Positions 8,597 to 17,165 of a stretch of DNA of 64,000 nt are shown here, one piece after another (the first letter of the stretch is position 1; every line of letters begins with the position of its first letter). Source of the stretch: Phycisphaerales bacterium (GTDB taxonomy: Bacteria > Planctomycetota > Phycisphaerae > Phycisphaerales > UBA1924); contig JADZER010000059.1 in the NCBI GenBank assembly GCA_020850415.1, forward strand, positions 62,001-126,000. The letters run 5' to 3'. Both the position numbers and the translations under genes were made by a program. Below the pieces are notes generated by a model, which saw only the letters and a list, made by a program, of their open reading frames with translations, was not told where the DNA came from and did not search any database.

Positions 8597-9103
8597 ATGC
8601 GCACCCCGCCCCGAGCCTTCAGCATCCTCGAGCTGACCATCGTCACGGTCGTCGTCGCGTTGGTCGCCGGCGTGGGCATCGCCAGAGCGGGCAGCGGAGG
8701 GGCCGAGTACCGCGCCCGCCTCGCCGCCCAGCGGCTCTCCAGCGACCTCCGCGAGGCCGGGCGACAGTCGATGTACAGGGCCACCACCGTCACCGTCGTG
8801 TTCGACGCGGCCAGCGACTCCTACTCCATCACCGGCCTGTACGCCGACGGCGAGGTCATCACCGTCGACCTCGGCCTCCCGCCCTACCGCGTCGATGTCA
8901 CCTCCCTCGAGGTCGACGGGGCCGACACCCTCATCTACAGCGGGGGGGCGCCCTCCTCGGACCAGCCGGTCACGGCGGTGCTCGAGGCGAGCAGCGGCGT
9001 GTTCCAGCTCCTCGTCGATACGGTCGTCTCGGGATCCCTCGCCGACGGCTTCACCCTCTCGGGCTCCGCGTTGCAGGCGGCGGCCGCGACCCTGACCCAG
9101 TGA
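8597..9103 (+). CDS. Minor prepilin, FimT/GspH-like
   Basis: A 168-residue prepilin with cleavage site A|FSILE and Glu5, followed by a hydrophobic helix (TIVTVVVALVAGVGIARA). The remainder is beta-rich (QSMYRATTVTVVFDAASDSYSITG), the usual FimT/GspH pattern in which an N-terminal helix packs on beta sheets. ATG 8597 and the adjacent GTG 8594 are both usable behind TAGGAG (8581-8586). Its stop overlaps the next gene. It is probably part of the priming complex at the pilus tip. Confidence 0.76.
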   Translation: MRTPPRAFSILELTIVTVVVALVAGVGIARAGSGGAEYRARLAAQRLSSDLREAGRQSMYRATTVTVVFDAASDSYSITGLYADGEVITVDLGLPPYRVDVTSLEVDGADTLIYSGGAPSSDQPVTAVLEASSGVFQLLVDTVVSGSLADGFTLSGSALQAAAATLTQ

Positions 9104-10140
9104 ACATCAGGCCGAACAACCCCGTGCCCGGCTTCACGCTCGTCGAGCTGCTGCTCGCCCTGGCGATCTCGGCGGTCGTGATGTCCTCGGTCCCGATGAT
9201 GATCTCCCTGTCCAGCCGGGCCACCCCGACCGACGGGGGCATCCAGACCACCGCCGCCGAGGCCGCCGACTGCTTCGCCCAGCTCACCGCCGATCTCCAG
9301 CTCGCTATGGCGGTCACCGAGCTCACCGCCAACAGCATCACCATGACCGTCCCCTCACGCGACGGCTCGGGCGTGGCGCAGACCATCCGGTACGCGTGGG
9401 GCGGCACGCCGGGCGACCCGGTGACGATCGCCCTCGACGGCGTCGAGGGTGTGCTCGTCACCGCCGCCGCCGACTTCACCCTCGGCGCGGTCTCCGGCGT
9501 TCACTCCGTCGTCACCGAGCAGACCCTCGTCAGCGCCAGCGCCGTGGGCATCCAGGCGGCGACGAGTTCGAGCGGCGCCGCCAAGATCCCCTTCGGCGGC
9601 GGGTTCCTGCAGGCCGTCGCAACCCCCGCGGACGCGGATGTGCTCGGGTGGGCGGTGACCGAGGTTGTCGTCGGCCTCAAGTGCGCCGGCGCGTCCGCCG
9701 GCGAATCGGTGGGCGTCTCGCTGGTCGCGATCACGGGCGCCGGTGTCCCCACCGGGGTGGTCTACGCCACCACCCAGCTCGATTCGACCGCCATCTCCAG
9801 CGCCATCACCGACTACGCGTTCCAGATGCCCCCGCTGTGGCTGCCCCGCAACGAACGGCTGGGCGTGCTGGTCACGATCTCTTCGACGGCCATCAAGAAC
9901 ACCTCCGTCGGCCACGCGACCAGCACCGGGGAGACGATGTACTACAGCGCGGACGGACTGAGCTGGGCCGCTCACGCCCAGGCCATGCAGCACAAGGTGG
10001 TGGGCACCATCCTGCGGTCCACGGGCGGCGCCGCGGATCGGACCTGCCTGGAACGGCTCGATGTCTCGCTTACGACCGGCGACGGCGCGTGGGTCTACGC
10101 CACCTCCGTCACGCCGCTGAACATGGTGAGGATGCCATGA
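9100..10140 (+). CDS. Minor prepilin, GspJ/PilW-like, extended
   Basis: A 346-residue prepilin starting at GTG 9100, overlapping the previous stop (GTGA). The leader ends in a canonical G|FTLVE site with a long hydrophobic helix (LLLALAISAVVMSSV). It is longer than the roughly 200-residue GspJ family; the extra part (about residues 100-300) is a Ser/Thr/Val-rich beta region without a recognised domain. Its position between GspH- and GspI-like genes matches the usual H-I-J-K minor pilin cluster. Confidence 0.72.
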   Translation: MNIRPNNPVPGFTLVELLLALAISAVVMSSVPMMISLSSRATPTDGGIQTTAAEAADCFAQLTADLQLAMAVTELTANSITMTVPSRDGSGVAQTIRYAWGGTPGDPVTIALDGVEGVLVTAAADFTLGAVSGVHSVVTEQTLVSASAVGIQAATSSSGAAKIPFGGGFLQAVATPADADVLGWAVTEVVVGLKCAGASAGESVGVSLVAITGAGVPTGVVYATTQLDSTAISSAITDYAFQMPPLWLPRNERLGVLVTISSTAIKNTSVGHATSTGETMYYSADGLSWAAHAQAMQHKVVGTILRSTGGAADRTCLERLDVSLTTGDGAWVYATSVTPLNMVRMP

Positions 10141-10676
10141 CCTCCCGGCCCCGCCCTCGCCCGGCCATCCGGCACGGCCTCACGCTGATCGAGGCCACGA
10201 TCGCCATGATGATCCTCGGCATGGTGCTCGTCTCGGTGATGCAGGGCGTCGGTCTCTCGGCCAAGCTCCAGCACCGCACCGCCGACGAGCTCCGCGGCGC
10301 CGCCCTCGCCAAGGAGCTCGCCGACCGCGTCGCCGCGTACGACTACGACGAACCGGTCGGGGCCGCCCCCCTGCCGACGATCGGCGTCGACAGCGGCGAG
10401 ATCCTGGGCGACGCCGGCACCTTCGACGATATCGACGACTGGCACGGCCACACCGAATCCCCGCCCGCGCACGCCGACGGAACCGCGATGGGGTTCCTGA
10501 CCGGCTGGAATCGCTCGGTCGCGGTCCGCTGGGTCCTGCACGGTGCGCCGAGCACCGACACGGGGGCGGAGGACGGGGCCAAGCTCATCGTCGTGGTCGT
10601 CACCCGGCCCGACGGCTCGGAGGTCGGCCGGGTGAGCCGGCTCGCCCTGGACTCCGAGAACCTGAGGGGTCACTGA
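10137..10676 (+). CDS. Minor prepilin, GspI/PilV-like
   Basis: A 179-residue prepilin starting at ATG 10137, overlapping the previous stop. The processing site is G|LTLIEATIAMMILGMVLVSV. The end of the helix and the short globular region (LSAKLQHRTADELRGAALAKELADRV) fit GspI/PilV. Ala at mature position 6 follows Glu5 as in many GspI proteins. Confidence 0.74.
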   Translation: MTSRPRPRPAIRHGLTLIEATIAMMILGMVLVSVMQGVGLSAKLQHRTADELRGAALAKELADRVAAYDYDEPVGAAPLPTIGVDSGEILGDAGTFDDIDDWHGHTESPPAHADGTAMGFLTGWNRSVAVRWVLHGAPSTDTGAEDGAKLIVVVVTRPDGSEVGRVSRLALDSENLRGH

Positions 10677-11848
10677 TGCGCAGCAAGCCCCGTGTGCCGC
10701 CCGCCGCACGCCGCCGCCGGCGGGGCAGCGTCTATGTGCTCGTGCTGCTCGCGATCATCGTCTGCTCGGTGATGCTCGTCAGCGCGCTCGACCTGGTCCG
10801 CAGCAGGCACCGGTTCGCCGGCCACACCAGCGACTACTTCCAGGCCAACGCCAACGCCGCGGCGGGACTCGAGCTGGCCCTCCGCGACATCGAGTCCACC
10901 CCCGCCTGGCGGTGGGCGCCGGGCGACGGCGCCTGGTACACGGATCTGGCGATGCCCGGCGGGGGCGCCGTCTCGGTCAAGGTCTCCGGCAGTTCCTCCG
11001 CGCTGAGCACCGACGCGACCACCCCGGCCCTGATCACCTCCATCGGCACGCACGGCTCCACGCGCGCGATCCAGCAGGTCTCCGTCGGCCTGCTGACCGA
11101 GGGCGGCCCGCCGATCACCGGCCCGAGCACCGGCGCCTCCGGCCTGCTGGCCTGGTGGCCGCTCGACGGGGCCGGGCCGGCCTGGTGCGACGAGGCGATC
11201 ACCGGCGCCGCGGGGTCCGACGAGAAGTTCGGCGCAGGGACGACCTACCCGGGCGCCTTCCCCAGCCCCGGCCTCACCGCCGCGCCGTGGTTCTGGTCGG
11301 GCAGCAGCGCGTCCCTCGATTCCTCGGCCTCCTGCAACAGCGTTCGGACGATCTCCTTCTGGTTCTACGCCGACTCGACCTCCTCGCTGCAGTACCTCCT
11401 CGAGCGGGAGAACCTGCGCATCACGCCCGGCGAGTGGGCCTTCTACCTCTCCGGCGGCGAGATCACCGCCGAGTATGTCGGGAAGGTCCTGCTGCTGGTC
11501 CCGGTGATCGCGTCGACCAGCGCCCCGGTCACCGCCGACCGCTGGCACCATGTCGTTCTCGTCGCAGAATCGAGCAGGATCGTCCTCTACATCGACGGCG
11601 TTGGGGCGGACTCCGACTCGGCCCCGGGATCGGACTACTGGAACGGCTCGGGGCTCCCGGACCTGCGGGTCTCCGGGCAGGACGGCCTGCTCGGGACCCT
11701 GCTCGGGCCCTTCACCGGATCGGTGTGCGATGTCATGATCCTGGCAAGCCCCATGTCCGCCACCGATGTTGCGGCCCTCCACAGCGCCTACCGCGCCCCG
11801 GGCGAGTACCGCATCCTCGCCGACTCGTTCTCTCGGGCGGTCCGCTGA
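10676..11848 (+). CDS. PilX/GspK-like minor pilus protein with C-terminal LamG-like domain
   Basis: A 390-residue protein; ATG 10676 overlaps the previous stop (TGATG). The N-terminus RRGSVYVLVLLAIIVCSVMLVSA is the PilX/GspK-style membrane helix (residues 17-40), with no canonical FxxxE site. After a short pilin-like region comes a concanavalin-A-like jelly roll (about residues 155-380): an opening LLAWWPLDG, then TISFWFYAD, WHHVVLV, SRIVLYIDGV and a closing VCDVMILASPMSATDVAALHSAY, the LamG_3 signature order. Such domains bind carbohydrate or protein ligands. As the last gene of the operon it is the likely tip subunit, giving an adhesin role by inference. Confidence 0.72.
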   Translation: MRSKPRVPPAARRRRRGSVYVLVLLAIIVCSVMLVSALDLVRSRHRFAGHTSDYFQANANAAAGLELALRDIESTPAWRWAPGDGAWYTDLAMPGGGAVSVKVSGSSSALSTDATTPALITSIGTHGSTRAIQQVSVGLLTEGGPPITGPSTGASGLLAWWPLDGAGPAWCDEAITGAAGSDEKFGAGTTYPGAFPSPGLTAAPWFWSGSSASLDSSASCNSVRTISFWFYADSTSSLQYLLERENLRITPGEWAFYLSGGEITAEYVGKVLLLVPVIASTSAPVTADRWHHVVLVAESSRIVLYIDGVGADSDSAPGSDYWNGSGLPDLRVSGQDGLLGTLLGPFTGSVCDVMILASPMSATDVAALHSAYRAPGEYRILADSFSRAVR

Positions 11849-11852
11849 ACCG

Positions 11853-12608
11853 TCAGCCCGTCCCGGCCCGCCACCCCGCGCCCAGCCGGGGCAGGATCTC
11901 GCCGGCCAGACCGCGCAGCGACACATCGACCAGATCGGAGATCGGCGTGGGATCGCGGTTGACCTCCAGCGAACTCACACCCTGGGCCACCGCCCACTCG
12001 ACATAGCCCGCCGCGGGATACACCAGCGCGCTGGTCCCGATCGAGACCACGAGATCGCAGGAGGCGACGGCGGCCTCCGCCCGCGCCACCGCCGACTCGG
12101 GCAGCATCTCACCGAACCACACGACTCCGGGCCGGTAGAGACCGCCGGCCTCGGACTCCATCGGGTAGTGGGGGAGCGGCAGCGGCAGATCCTCCCGGAC
12201 CTTGCCCGTGCGGGTGCACCGCCACGACAGCAGCGACCCGTGCAGCTCCACCACATGCCGGCTCCCGGCCCGCTGGTGCAGCCGGTCGACATTCTGCGTC
12301 AGCAGCACGAACGAGCCGCCCGCGCCGACCACCGCCTCTTCCCAGGCGGCGAGCGCCACATGACCCGGGTTCGGCCGGCACGACAGCACCCGCTGCCGCC
12401 GCTCGTCGTACCACCGGCTCACCGTGGCCGGATCGCGATCGAACGCCTCGGGGGTGGCCAGGTCGTTGGGGTCGAACATCGACCAGTACCCGGTCAGGTC
12501 GTCCCGGAAGGTGGGCACGCCGCTCTCGGCGCTGACTCCCGCGCCGGTCATCACGACCACACGCCGGCTTGAGCGGATCAACTCCAACGCCCGGTCGATC
12601 CCGCCCAT
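11853..12608 (-). CDS. SIR2-family NAD-dependent protein deacylase lacking zinc cysteines
   Basis: A 251-residue sirtuin. The start ATG 12608 has a strong GGGAGGGG site 8-15 nt upstream; longer reading-frame extensions have no support. NAD-binding motifs GAGVSAESGVPTFR (residues 22-35) and TQNVDRLHQRAG (about 107) are intact, as are the catalytic His (VELHGS) and the SIGTSALVYPA and LEVNRD motifs near the end. Of the four zinc-binding Cys of typical sirtuins only one (WRCTRTG) remains; the second CxxC pair is absent. It should remove acyl groups from lysines using NAD, unless loss of the zinc module alters that. It is convergent with the pilus operon, 4 nt from its stop. Confidence 0.85.
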   Translation of the reverse strand: MGGIDRALELIRSSRRVVVMTGAGVSAESGVPTFRDDLTGYWSMFDPNDLATPEAFDRDPATVSRWYDERRQRVLSCRPNPGHVALAAWEEAVVGAGGSFVLLTQNVDRLHQRAGSRHVVELHGSLLSWRCTRTGKVREDLPLPLPHYPMESEAGGLYRPGVVWFGEMLPESAVARAEAAVASCDLVVSIGTSALVYPAAGYVEWAVAQGVSSLEVNRDPTPISDLVDVSLRGLAGEILPRLGAGWRAGTG

Positions 12609-12690
12609 GGCGACCCCTCCCGACCAATCGTACCTGCCCGCCCGTGGTCCTCGCCGTGGAACGCGCCCGCCGCGACCCACCTCGCCCAGC

Positions 12691-12718
12691 TTCACGCCCG
12701 GCCCCGCCGCGTTACAAT
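12691..12718 (+). promoter_or_regulatory. Promoter predicted to give a leaderless transcript (QueC-like gene)
   Basis: TTCACG (12691-12696), a 16-bp spacer and TACAAT (12713-12718) end only 9 nt before the GTG at 12728. Initiation 6-9 nt after the hexamer would put the RNA 5' end on or next to the start codon. No Shine-Dalgarno sequence is present. Confidence 0.5.
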
Positions 12719-12727
12719 GCCCCCGCA

Positions 12728-13411
12728 GTGAGCGACCAGGCCCCAAGCGCGATCATCGTCTCCGACGGCGGGCTGCCCGCCGTCGTCGCGGCGGCGATCG
12801 AGGCCGAGCGGGCCATCTCCGGTGCCGGGGGGGCACCCCCGGCGCTCATGCCCTGGCCCACCGACCCGGTCTTGGCCCCGGGCCAGTTCACCGCAGCCGG
12901 CTCGCAGGCCCGGTTCTACCGGCTCGCCCTGCTGGAGGCCCCGCGCCTGTGCGCCTCGGATCTTGCCGCGTCCCCGGGGCTGGTCGAAACCCTGGCGTTG
13001 CTCGGCGCCCTCGAGGTCGCTCGCGCCGTCGGGGCGCCGCGCGTCGTCTGGCCGATCCAGTACCACACCGACGACCAGACCATCGCCGACCGGCTTGACG
13101 ACATCGCCGCCGCCGCGGACCGGGCCCTCCTGGTGTCCCGCCTCTCGCTCCTGGACTTCCGTGAAGAGATTCGGGTCGAAACCCCATTGGTCGACCTGAC
13201 CGACCGCCAGGTTGCCGACCTCGTCGTCGACCTCGACGCCCCGGCCTACCTCTCCTGGTGGTGGCGCCGCCACCCCGACCCCGGCGCCGAAGCCCAGGCG
13301 GGCGCAGAGCGGCGCGCCTGGCTCGTCGCGCTCCGCGAGGCGGGGTGGGTCCAGGGCGAACCCAGCGTCACGGTTGCGGCCCAGGACGCTCCTACGCCCA
13401 CCCCCGCGTAG
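12728..13411 (+). CDS. Degenerate QueC/ExsB-like PP-loop protein
   Basis: A 227-residue protein whose second half resembles 7-cyano-7-deazaguanine synthase (QueC): VWPIQYHTDDQ, then VETPLVDLTDRQVADLVVDLDAP, which parallels the ETPL-hLxKxEI motif. The N-terminal PP-loop SGGxDS is altered to SDGGLPA, and the Cys-rich zinc site (CxxC...CxxC) that should follow is absent; only one Cys remains in the protein. It is therefore probably not an active preQ0 synthase. The GTG start is set by the promoter ending 9 nt upstream. No other queuosine gene is nearby. The family call is tentative. Confidence 0.45.
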   Translation: MSDQAPSAIIVSDGGLPAVVAAAIEAERAISGAGGAPPALMPWPTDPVLAPGQFTAAGSQARFYRLALLEAPRLCASDLAASPGLVETLALLGALEVARAVGAPRVVWPIQYHTDDQTIADRLDDIAAAADRALLVSRLSLLDFREEIRVETPLVDLTDRQVADLVVDLDAPAYLSWWWRRHPDPGAEAQAGAERRAWLVALREAGWVQGEPSVTVAAQDAPTPTPA

Positions 13412-13490
13412 GCCCCGCAAGGCAAGGGACCGGGCCCACGATTCAGCCCGCACCGCCGTTCAACCCGGCTGGGTGTCTTTTCCGCGCGCA

Positions 13491-13496
13491 TACAGT
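13491..13496 (+). promoter_or_regulatory. -10-like hexamer 8 nt before proS (leaderless candidate)
   Basis: TACAGT ends 8 nt before ATG 13505, in a tract without a Shine-Dalgarno match. No convincing -35 box was found at the right distance. Confidence 0.4.
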
Positions 13497-13504
13497 TGCC
13501 CCCT

Positions 13505-15355
13505 ATGACCATTCAGACCAACCAGACCACGCCACACGCCTCATGGTCGCCCGTCACCACCCGCCGCGGCGAGGTCACGCGCTGGTCCAGGACCATCATC
13601 CCGACCCTCCGCGATGCCCCGGCCGAGGCCACCACTCCCAGCCACCAACTGCTCCTGCGGGCCGGCTATATCCGCCAGGTTGCCGCCGGCGTCTACGACT
13701 ATCTCCCCCTGGCCTGGCGCAGCCTCCGGAAGGTTAGCGAGATCATCCGCGAGGAGATGAACGCCGCCGGCGGCAGCGAGCTGCTCATGCCCGCCCTCGC
13801 CCCGATCGAGCTCTTCGAGGAAACCGGCCGGGCCCAGGACTACGGCGACGACCTCTTCCGCCTGGAAGATCGGCACGGGCGCCGGACCGCCCTTGGCCCC
13901 ACCCACGAGGAGGTCATCACCGACTTCCTCCGCCACGCCGTGACCAGCTACCGGCAGCTCCCGCTCACGCTCTACCAGATCCAGACCAAGTTCCGAGACG
14001 AGCCCCGCCCCCGGGCAGGCCTGCTCCGCTGCCGTGAGTTCATCATGAAGGACGCCTACTCCTTCCACCTCACCGTGGACGGCCCCGGCGGCCTCAACGA
14101 CGCCTACGACGCGATGTACCGGGCGTACTGCAATGTCTTCCGTCGCTGCGGCCTGGATTTCACCGTTGTCGAGGCCGAGTCCGGCCCCATCGGGGGCTCG
14201 GCCAGCCACGAGTTCATGGTCAACTGCGAGACCGGCGAGGACACCATCCTCCGCTGCCCCGAGACCGGCTACGCCGCCAATGTCGAGAAGTGCGAGATCG
14301 GCGAGCGCCCCTGGTCTTTCGAGAGCGGCGCCGGCGTCCAGCCGGTGACCCTCCAGAAGCACCACACCCCCGACATGCCCGGCATCGACATCGTCGCCGG
14401 GCACCTGCGGGTCACCCCGGCGGGCATGCTGAAGACCCTGGTCCTCCAGCCAGCCGCCGGCGTGAACAGTGGGGGGGTCAAGTGGGTCCTCGCCATTGTC
14501 CGGGGCGACCACGAGGTCAATCTGGGCAAGGTCCGGGACGCGGTCGGTTTCAAGGTCGCCCTCGGGGACGAGAAGGCCGCCCGGCAGGCCGGCTTCGCGA
14601 TCGGCTATGTCAGCCCCCGGGCCGCCAGGGGGACTCCCAACTGCATGCTGGTGGTCGACCCCGACGCCGCTCAGGGCGCGAGCGCGTGGGCGACCGGGGC
14701 CGACGAGCCCGACCACCATGTGACCGGCTTCGTCTGGAGCCGGGATTGTCCGGATAACCCGGCCTCGGCGGGTTATGTAAAGGTGGCGGACATCCGGAAC
14801 GCCCAGGTCGGCGACCCCTCTCCCCGGTGCACAGGGGCCCGCCTCGTGGCCCAGCGGGGCCTCGAGACCGGACACATCTTCAAGCTCGGCTCCAAGTACT
14901 CGGTCGCGATGGGGTTCTCGGTCATGGACGAGTCCCAGGTCCGGCAGCCGGTCATCATGGGCTGCTACGGCATCGGCGTCAGCCGGACCATGGCGGCGTG
15001 CGTGGAGATGTCCCACGACGAGAACGGCATCATCTGGCCGGCGGCCCTGGCGCCGTACCACGCCGAGATCGTCCTGATGAAGCCCGACGAGCCGGTGCAC
15101 GCGGCGCTGGCCGAGCGGCTGGCCGGCGATCTGGCGGACGCCGGCCTGGATGTCCTGATTGACGACCGGGAGGAGCGTCCCGGCGTGAAGTTCAAGGACG
15201 CCGACCTCATCGGGATGCCGGTGCGCCTGACGATCGGCCAGAAGGCCCTCGATGCGGGCGGGGTCGAGTTCAAGCCCCGGGCCGACGAGGGCAAGGGCGA
15301 GGTCGTGGGCCTCGATCTGGTCGTGGGGCGTTGCCTGGCATCGCTCGCCCGGTGA
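13505..15355 (+). CDS. proS: Prolyl-tRNA synthetase
   Basis: A 616-residue class II aminoacyl-tRNA synthetase that charges tRNA-Pro. Motif 1 (LPLAWRSLRKVSEIIREEM), motif 2 (FRDEPRPRAGLLRCREFIMKDAYSFH core) and motif 3 (GCYGIGVSRTMAA) are all present, with about 200 residues of the bacterial editing insertion (INS/YbaK-like) between motifs 2 and 3, and a C-terminal anticodon-binding domain (AEIVLMKPDEPVHAALAERLAGDL). ATG 13505 is chosen over the upstream TTG because the product then begins at the usual point before the conserved start (WSRTIIPTLRDAP). It is the bacterial ProRS form, somewhat longer than the E. coli enzyme. Confidence 0.95.
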   Translation: MTIQTNQTTPHASWSPVTTRRGEVTRWSRTIIPTLRDAPAEATTPSHQLLLRAGYIRQVAAGVYDYLPLAWRSLRKVSEIIREEMNAAGGSELLMPALAPIELFEETGRAQDYGDDLFRLEDRHGRRTALGPTHEEVITDFLRHAVTSYRQLPLTLYQIQTKFRDEPRPRAGLLRCREFIMKDAYSFHLTVDGPGGLNDAYDAMYRAYCNVFRRCGLDFTVVEAESGPIGGSASHEFMVNCETGEDTILRCPETGYAANVEKCEIGERPWSFESGAGVQPVTLQKHHTPDMPGIDIVAGHLRVTPAGMLKTLVLQPAAGVNSGGVKWVLAIVRGDHEVNLGKVRDAVGFKVALGDEKAARQAGFAIGYVSPRAARGTPNCMLVVDPDAAQGASAWATGADEPDHHVTGFVWSRDCPDNPASAGYVKVADIRNAQVGDPSPRCTGARLVAQRGLETGHIFKLGSKYSVAMGFSVMDESQVRQPVIMGCYGIGVSRTMAACVEMSHDENGIIWPAALAPYHAEIVLMKPDEPVHAALAERLAGDLADAGLDVLIDDREERPGVKFKDADLIGMPVRLTIGQKALDAGGVEFKPRADEGKGEVVGLDLVVGRCLASLAR

Positions 15356-15486
15356 CAGCACAGGCCGGGGGAGGGCGGGCGCCGGCCGGCGCAGTCCGGG
15401 AGGGGGGGTCTTCCGCCGCCCCCTACAGACCCACCGTCGGCGCCGGCCATCCGCAGAAAGTCTCGCCAGTTCCTGGCAAACGCCCC

Positions 15487-15513
15487 TTGACTTCTCCGAT
15501 CCCTGGGTATGCT
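15487..15513 (+). promoter_or_regulatory. Possible sigma70-like promoter for the DUF2156-GNAT gene
   Basis: TTGACT (15487-15492) and TATGCT (15508-15513) are separated by 15 bp, slightly short. A transcript from here would carry about 90 nt of leader before ATG 15609, including GGAGGA near 15588-15593. The rest of 15356-15486 has no gene; it holds a GC-rich 14-bp palindrome at 15379-15392. Confidence 0.35.
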
Positions 15514-15608
15514 CTTTCGGGCGTCCCAGTGCCGGCGGGCAAGCCGGGCGCGGGGCGCGTCGCCGGGGCCGACACACCGGACCCCACGGAGGATGGCGTT
15601 TCCCCGTC

Positions 15609-17165
15609 ATGGAAGAAGAAGGTAAACAGAGGCTGCTGAGCAGCCTCCAACCCATCCGGCTGGACGACAAGGCCATATTCGACCTCGCGTTCGGGAACCT
15701 CAAGCAACCCATTTCAGACTACTGCTTTGCATGCTCGTACATGTGGGCGGAAGCGTTGCGCACCACCTGGGCGTTGCTCCACAGACATGTGTGCGTCTTT
15801 GCCAACGGCGCCGAGGATCTGACGCTCCTCTGCCCGCCGATCGGCCTCCCCGGCGCGACAAACGCCGAGTTCGCCGCGGCTGTCGCCGACTGCTTCGAGA
15901 TCATGGACGACTACAACGCCCCCAAGCACGGCGTTGAGCGTTCCCGTATCGAGTATGTCTCCGACGAACTGCTGGAGCTCTTCAGCGAGGCCTCGCCGTT
16001 CCCGCTGACCGCGGCCCCGCTCTGGTCGGACTATGTCTACGAGACCAGCCGGCTCATCACGCTCGAGGGCGGCGACCTCAAGAGCAAACGCCACGGGCGA
16101 AGCAAGTTTATGCGGGACTTCCCCGAGCACCGCACCGAGCCCATGACCCGGGCCCATATCGACGCATGCTGCGCCCTGCTCGACCGCTGGGCCAACCACG
16201 GCGACGACACGCACGAGGGCGAGGTCAACGACGCCCAGCTCGGCACCGACATCCTGCGGCACAAGGACCGGGAGGCAACGCACCAGGCCATCCGCAACTT
16301 CGACAGGATCGGGCTGGTCGGCATGGTCGTCATGGTGGGGGACCAGCTCGCGGGCTTCACCCTCGGCACCCCCATCTCCCCGATGCAGGCGATGGTGCTC
16401 GTCGAGAAGACCGCCCCCGAGTTCGCGGGCTGCCCGCAGTTCATCTTCAGCGAGTTCTGCCGCACGACGCTCGCGGCCTACCCCGAGTGCAACGCCGGCG
16501 ACGACTGGGGCATCCCGACGCTCCGTTTCACGAAGCAGAGCTACCGCCCTATCCGGGTGCAGAACAAGCATGTGCTCAGCCGGGCCCCCGTTCCCCTCGC
16601 GGTCCACCTGCCCTCGGCCCAGATGCCGCCGCTCCGACGCGAGCCGGCCAACCCCCCCCGACCTCAGATGCTGCCGCTCAACTCGACCCCGACCGTCCGC
16701 GCTGCCTCAACGGCCGACCTCGACTCGATCCTGGCCGTGGAGGCCGACTGCTTCGAGCGTGAGGCCGAGCGGTTCGGACGCCGGCAGATCCGGACGCTGC
16801 TGCAGAACCCGCGGGCGACGGTGCTCGTCGTGGAGCTTGAAGGGCGGATCGTCGGCTGGGCCGCGTCGCTCCGCAGGCGCCACAAGTCCTGGCACTCGGG
16901 GCGCATCTACTCGGTGGGGATCCGGTCCGATGCCCGCGGCCACGGGCTGGGCAAGCTGCTGACCGTCGCGCTCCTCGACCGCTTCCGCGACGCGGGGATC
17001 AGCCGCGCATACCTGGAGGTCCGGGCCGACAACACCACCGCCCTGCGCCTGTACGAGACGCTGGGGTTCAAGCCCATCCGTACCCTCACGGCCTACTACG
17101 GCCCGGGCGCGGACGCGCTGAGCTGCCGGGCGGTGCTCTCCCCCCCGGGGCAGCCAGAACCCTGA
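15609..17165 (+). CDS. DUF2156 (LPG synthase C-terminal type) fused to a GNAT acetyltransferase
   Basis: A 518-residue two-domain protein. Residues 1-315 resemble the DUF2156 / phosphatidylglycerol lysyltransferase C-terminal fold, itself a pair of GNAT-like halves: YMWAEALRTTWALLHRHVCVFANG, WSDYVYETSRLITLEGGDLKSKR, and ...FTKQSYRPIRVQNK near the end. A Pro-rich linker (about 325-355) leads to a RimI-like GNAT domain (about 360-510) with VRAASTADLDSILAVE, the acetyl-CoA loop VGIRSDARGHGLGKLL and EVRADNTTALRLYETLGF. The C-terminal part should acetylate an N-terminus or amine; the substrate of the first domain is unknown. The fusion is continuous with no stop or frameshift. Confidence 0.75.
   Translation: MEEEGKQRLLSSLQPIRLDDKAIFDLAFGNLKQPISDYCFACSYMWAEALRTTWALLHRHVCVFANGAEDLTLLCPPIGLPGATNAEFAAAVADCFEIMDDYNAPKHGVERSRIEYVSDELLELFSEASPFPLTAAPLWSDYVYETSRLITLEGGDLKSKRHGRSKFMRDFPEHRTEPMTRAHIDACCALLDRWANHGDDTHEGEVNDAQLGTDILRHKDREATHQAIRNFDRIGLVGMVVMVGDQLAGFTLGTPISPMQAMVLVEKTAPEFAGCPQFIFSEFCRTTLAAYPECNAGDDWGIPTLRFTKQSYRPIRVQNKHVLSRAPVPLAVHLPSAQMPPLRREPANPPRPQMLPLNSTPTVRAASTADLDSILAVEADCFEREAERFGRRQIRTLLQNPRATVLVVELEGRIVGWAASLRRRHKSWHSGRIYSVGIRSDARGHGLGKLLTVALLDRFRDAGISRAYLEVRADNTTALRLYETLGFKPIRTLTAYYGPGADALSCRAVLSPPGQPEP

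Noticed and set aside
15593-15625. Ten-codon upstream reading frame (MAFPRHGRRR) overlapping the DUF2156-GNAT start
   Set aside because: It has a good GGAGG site but nothing else supports translation, and such short frames are frequent by chance; the downstream ATG 15609 fits the protein family start.
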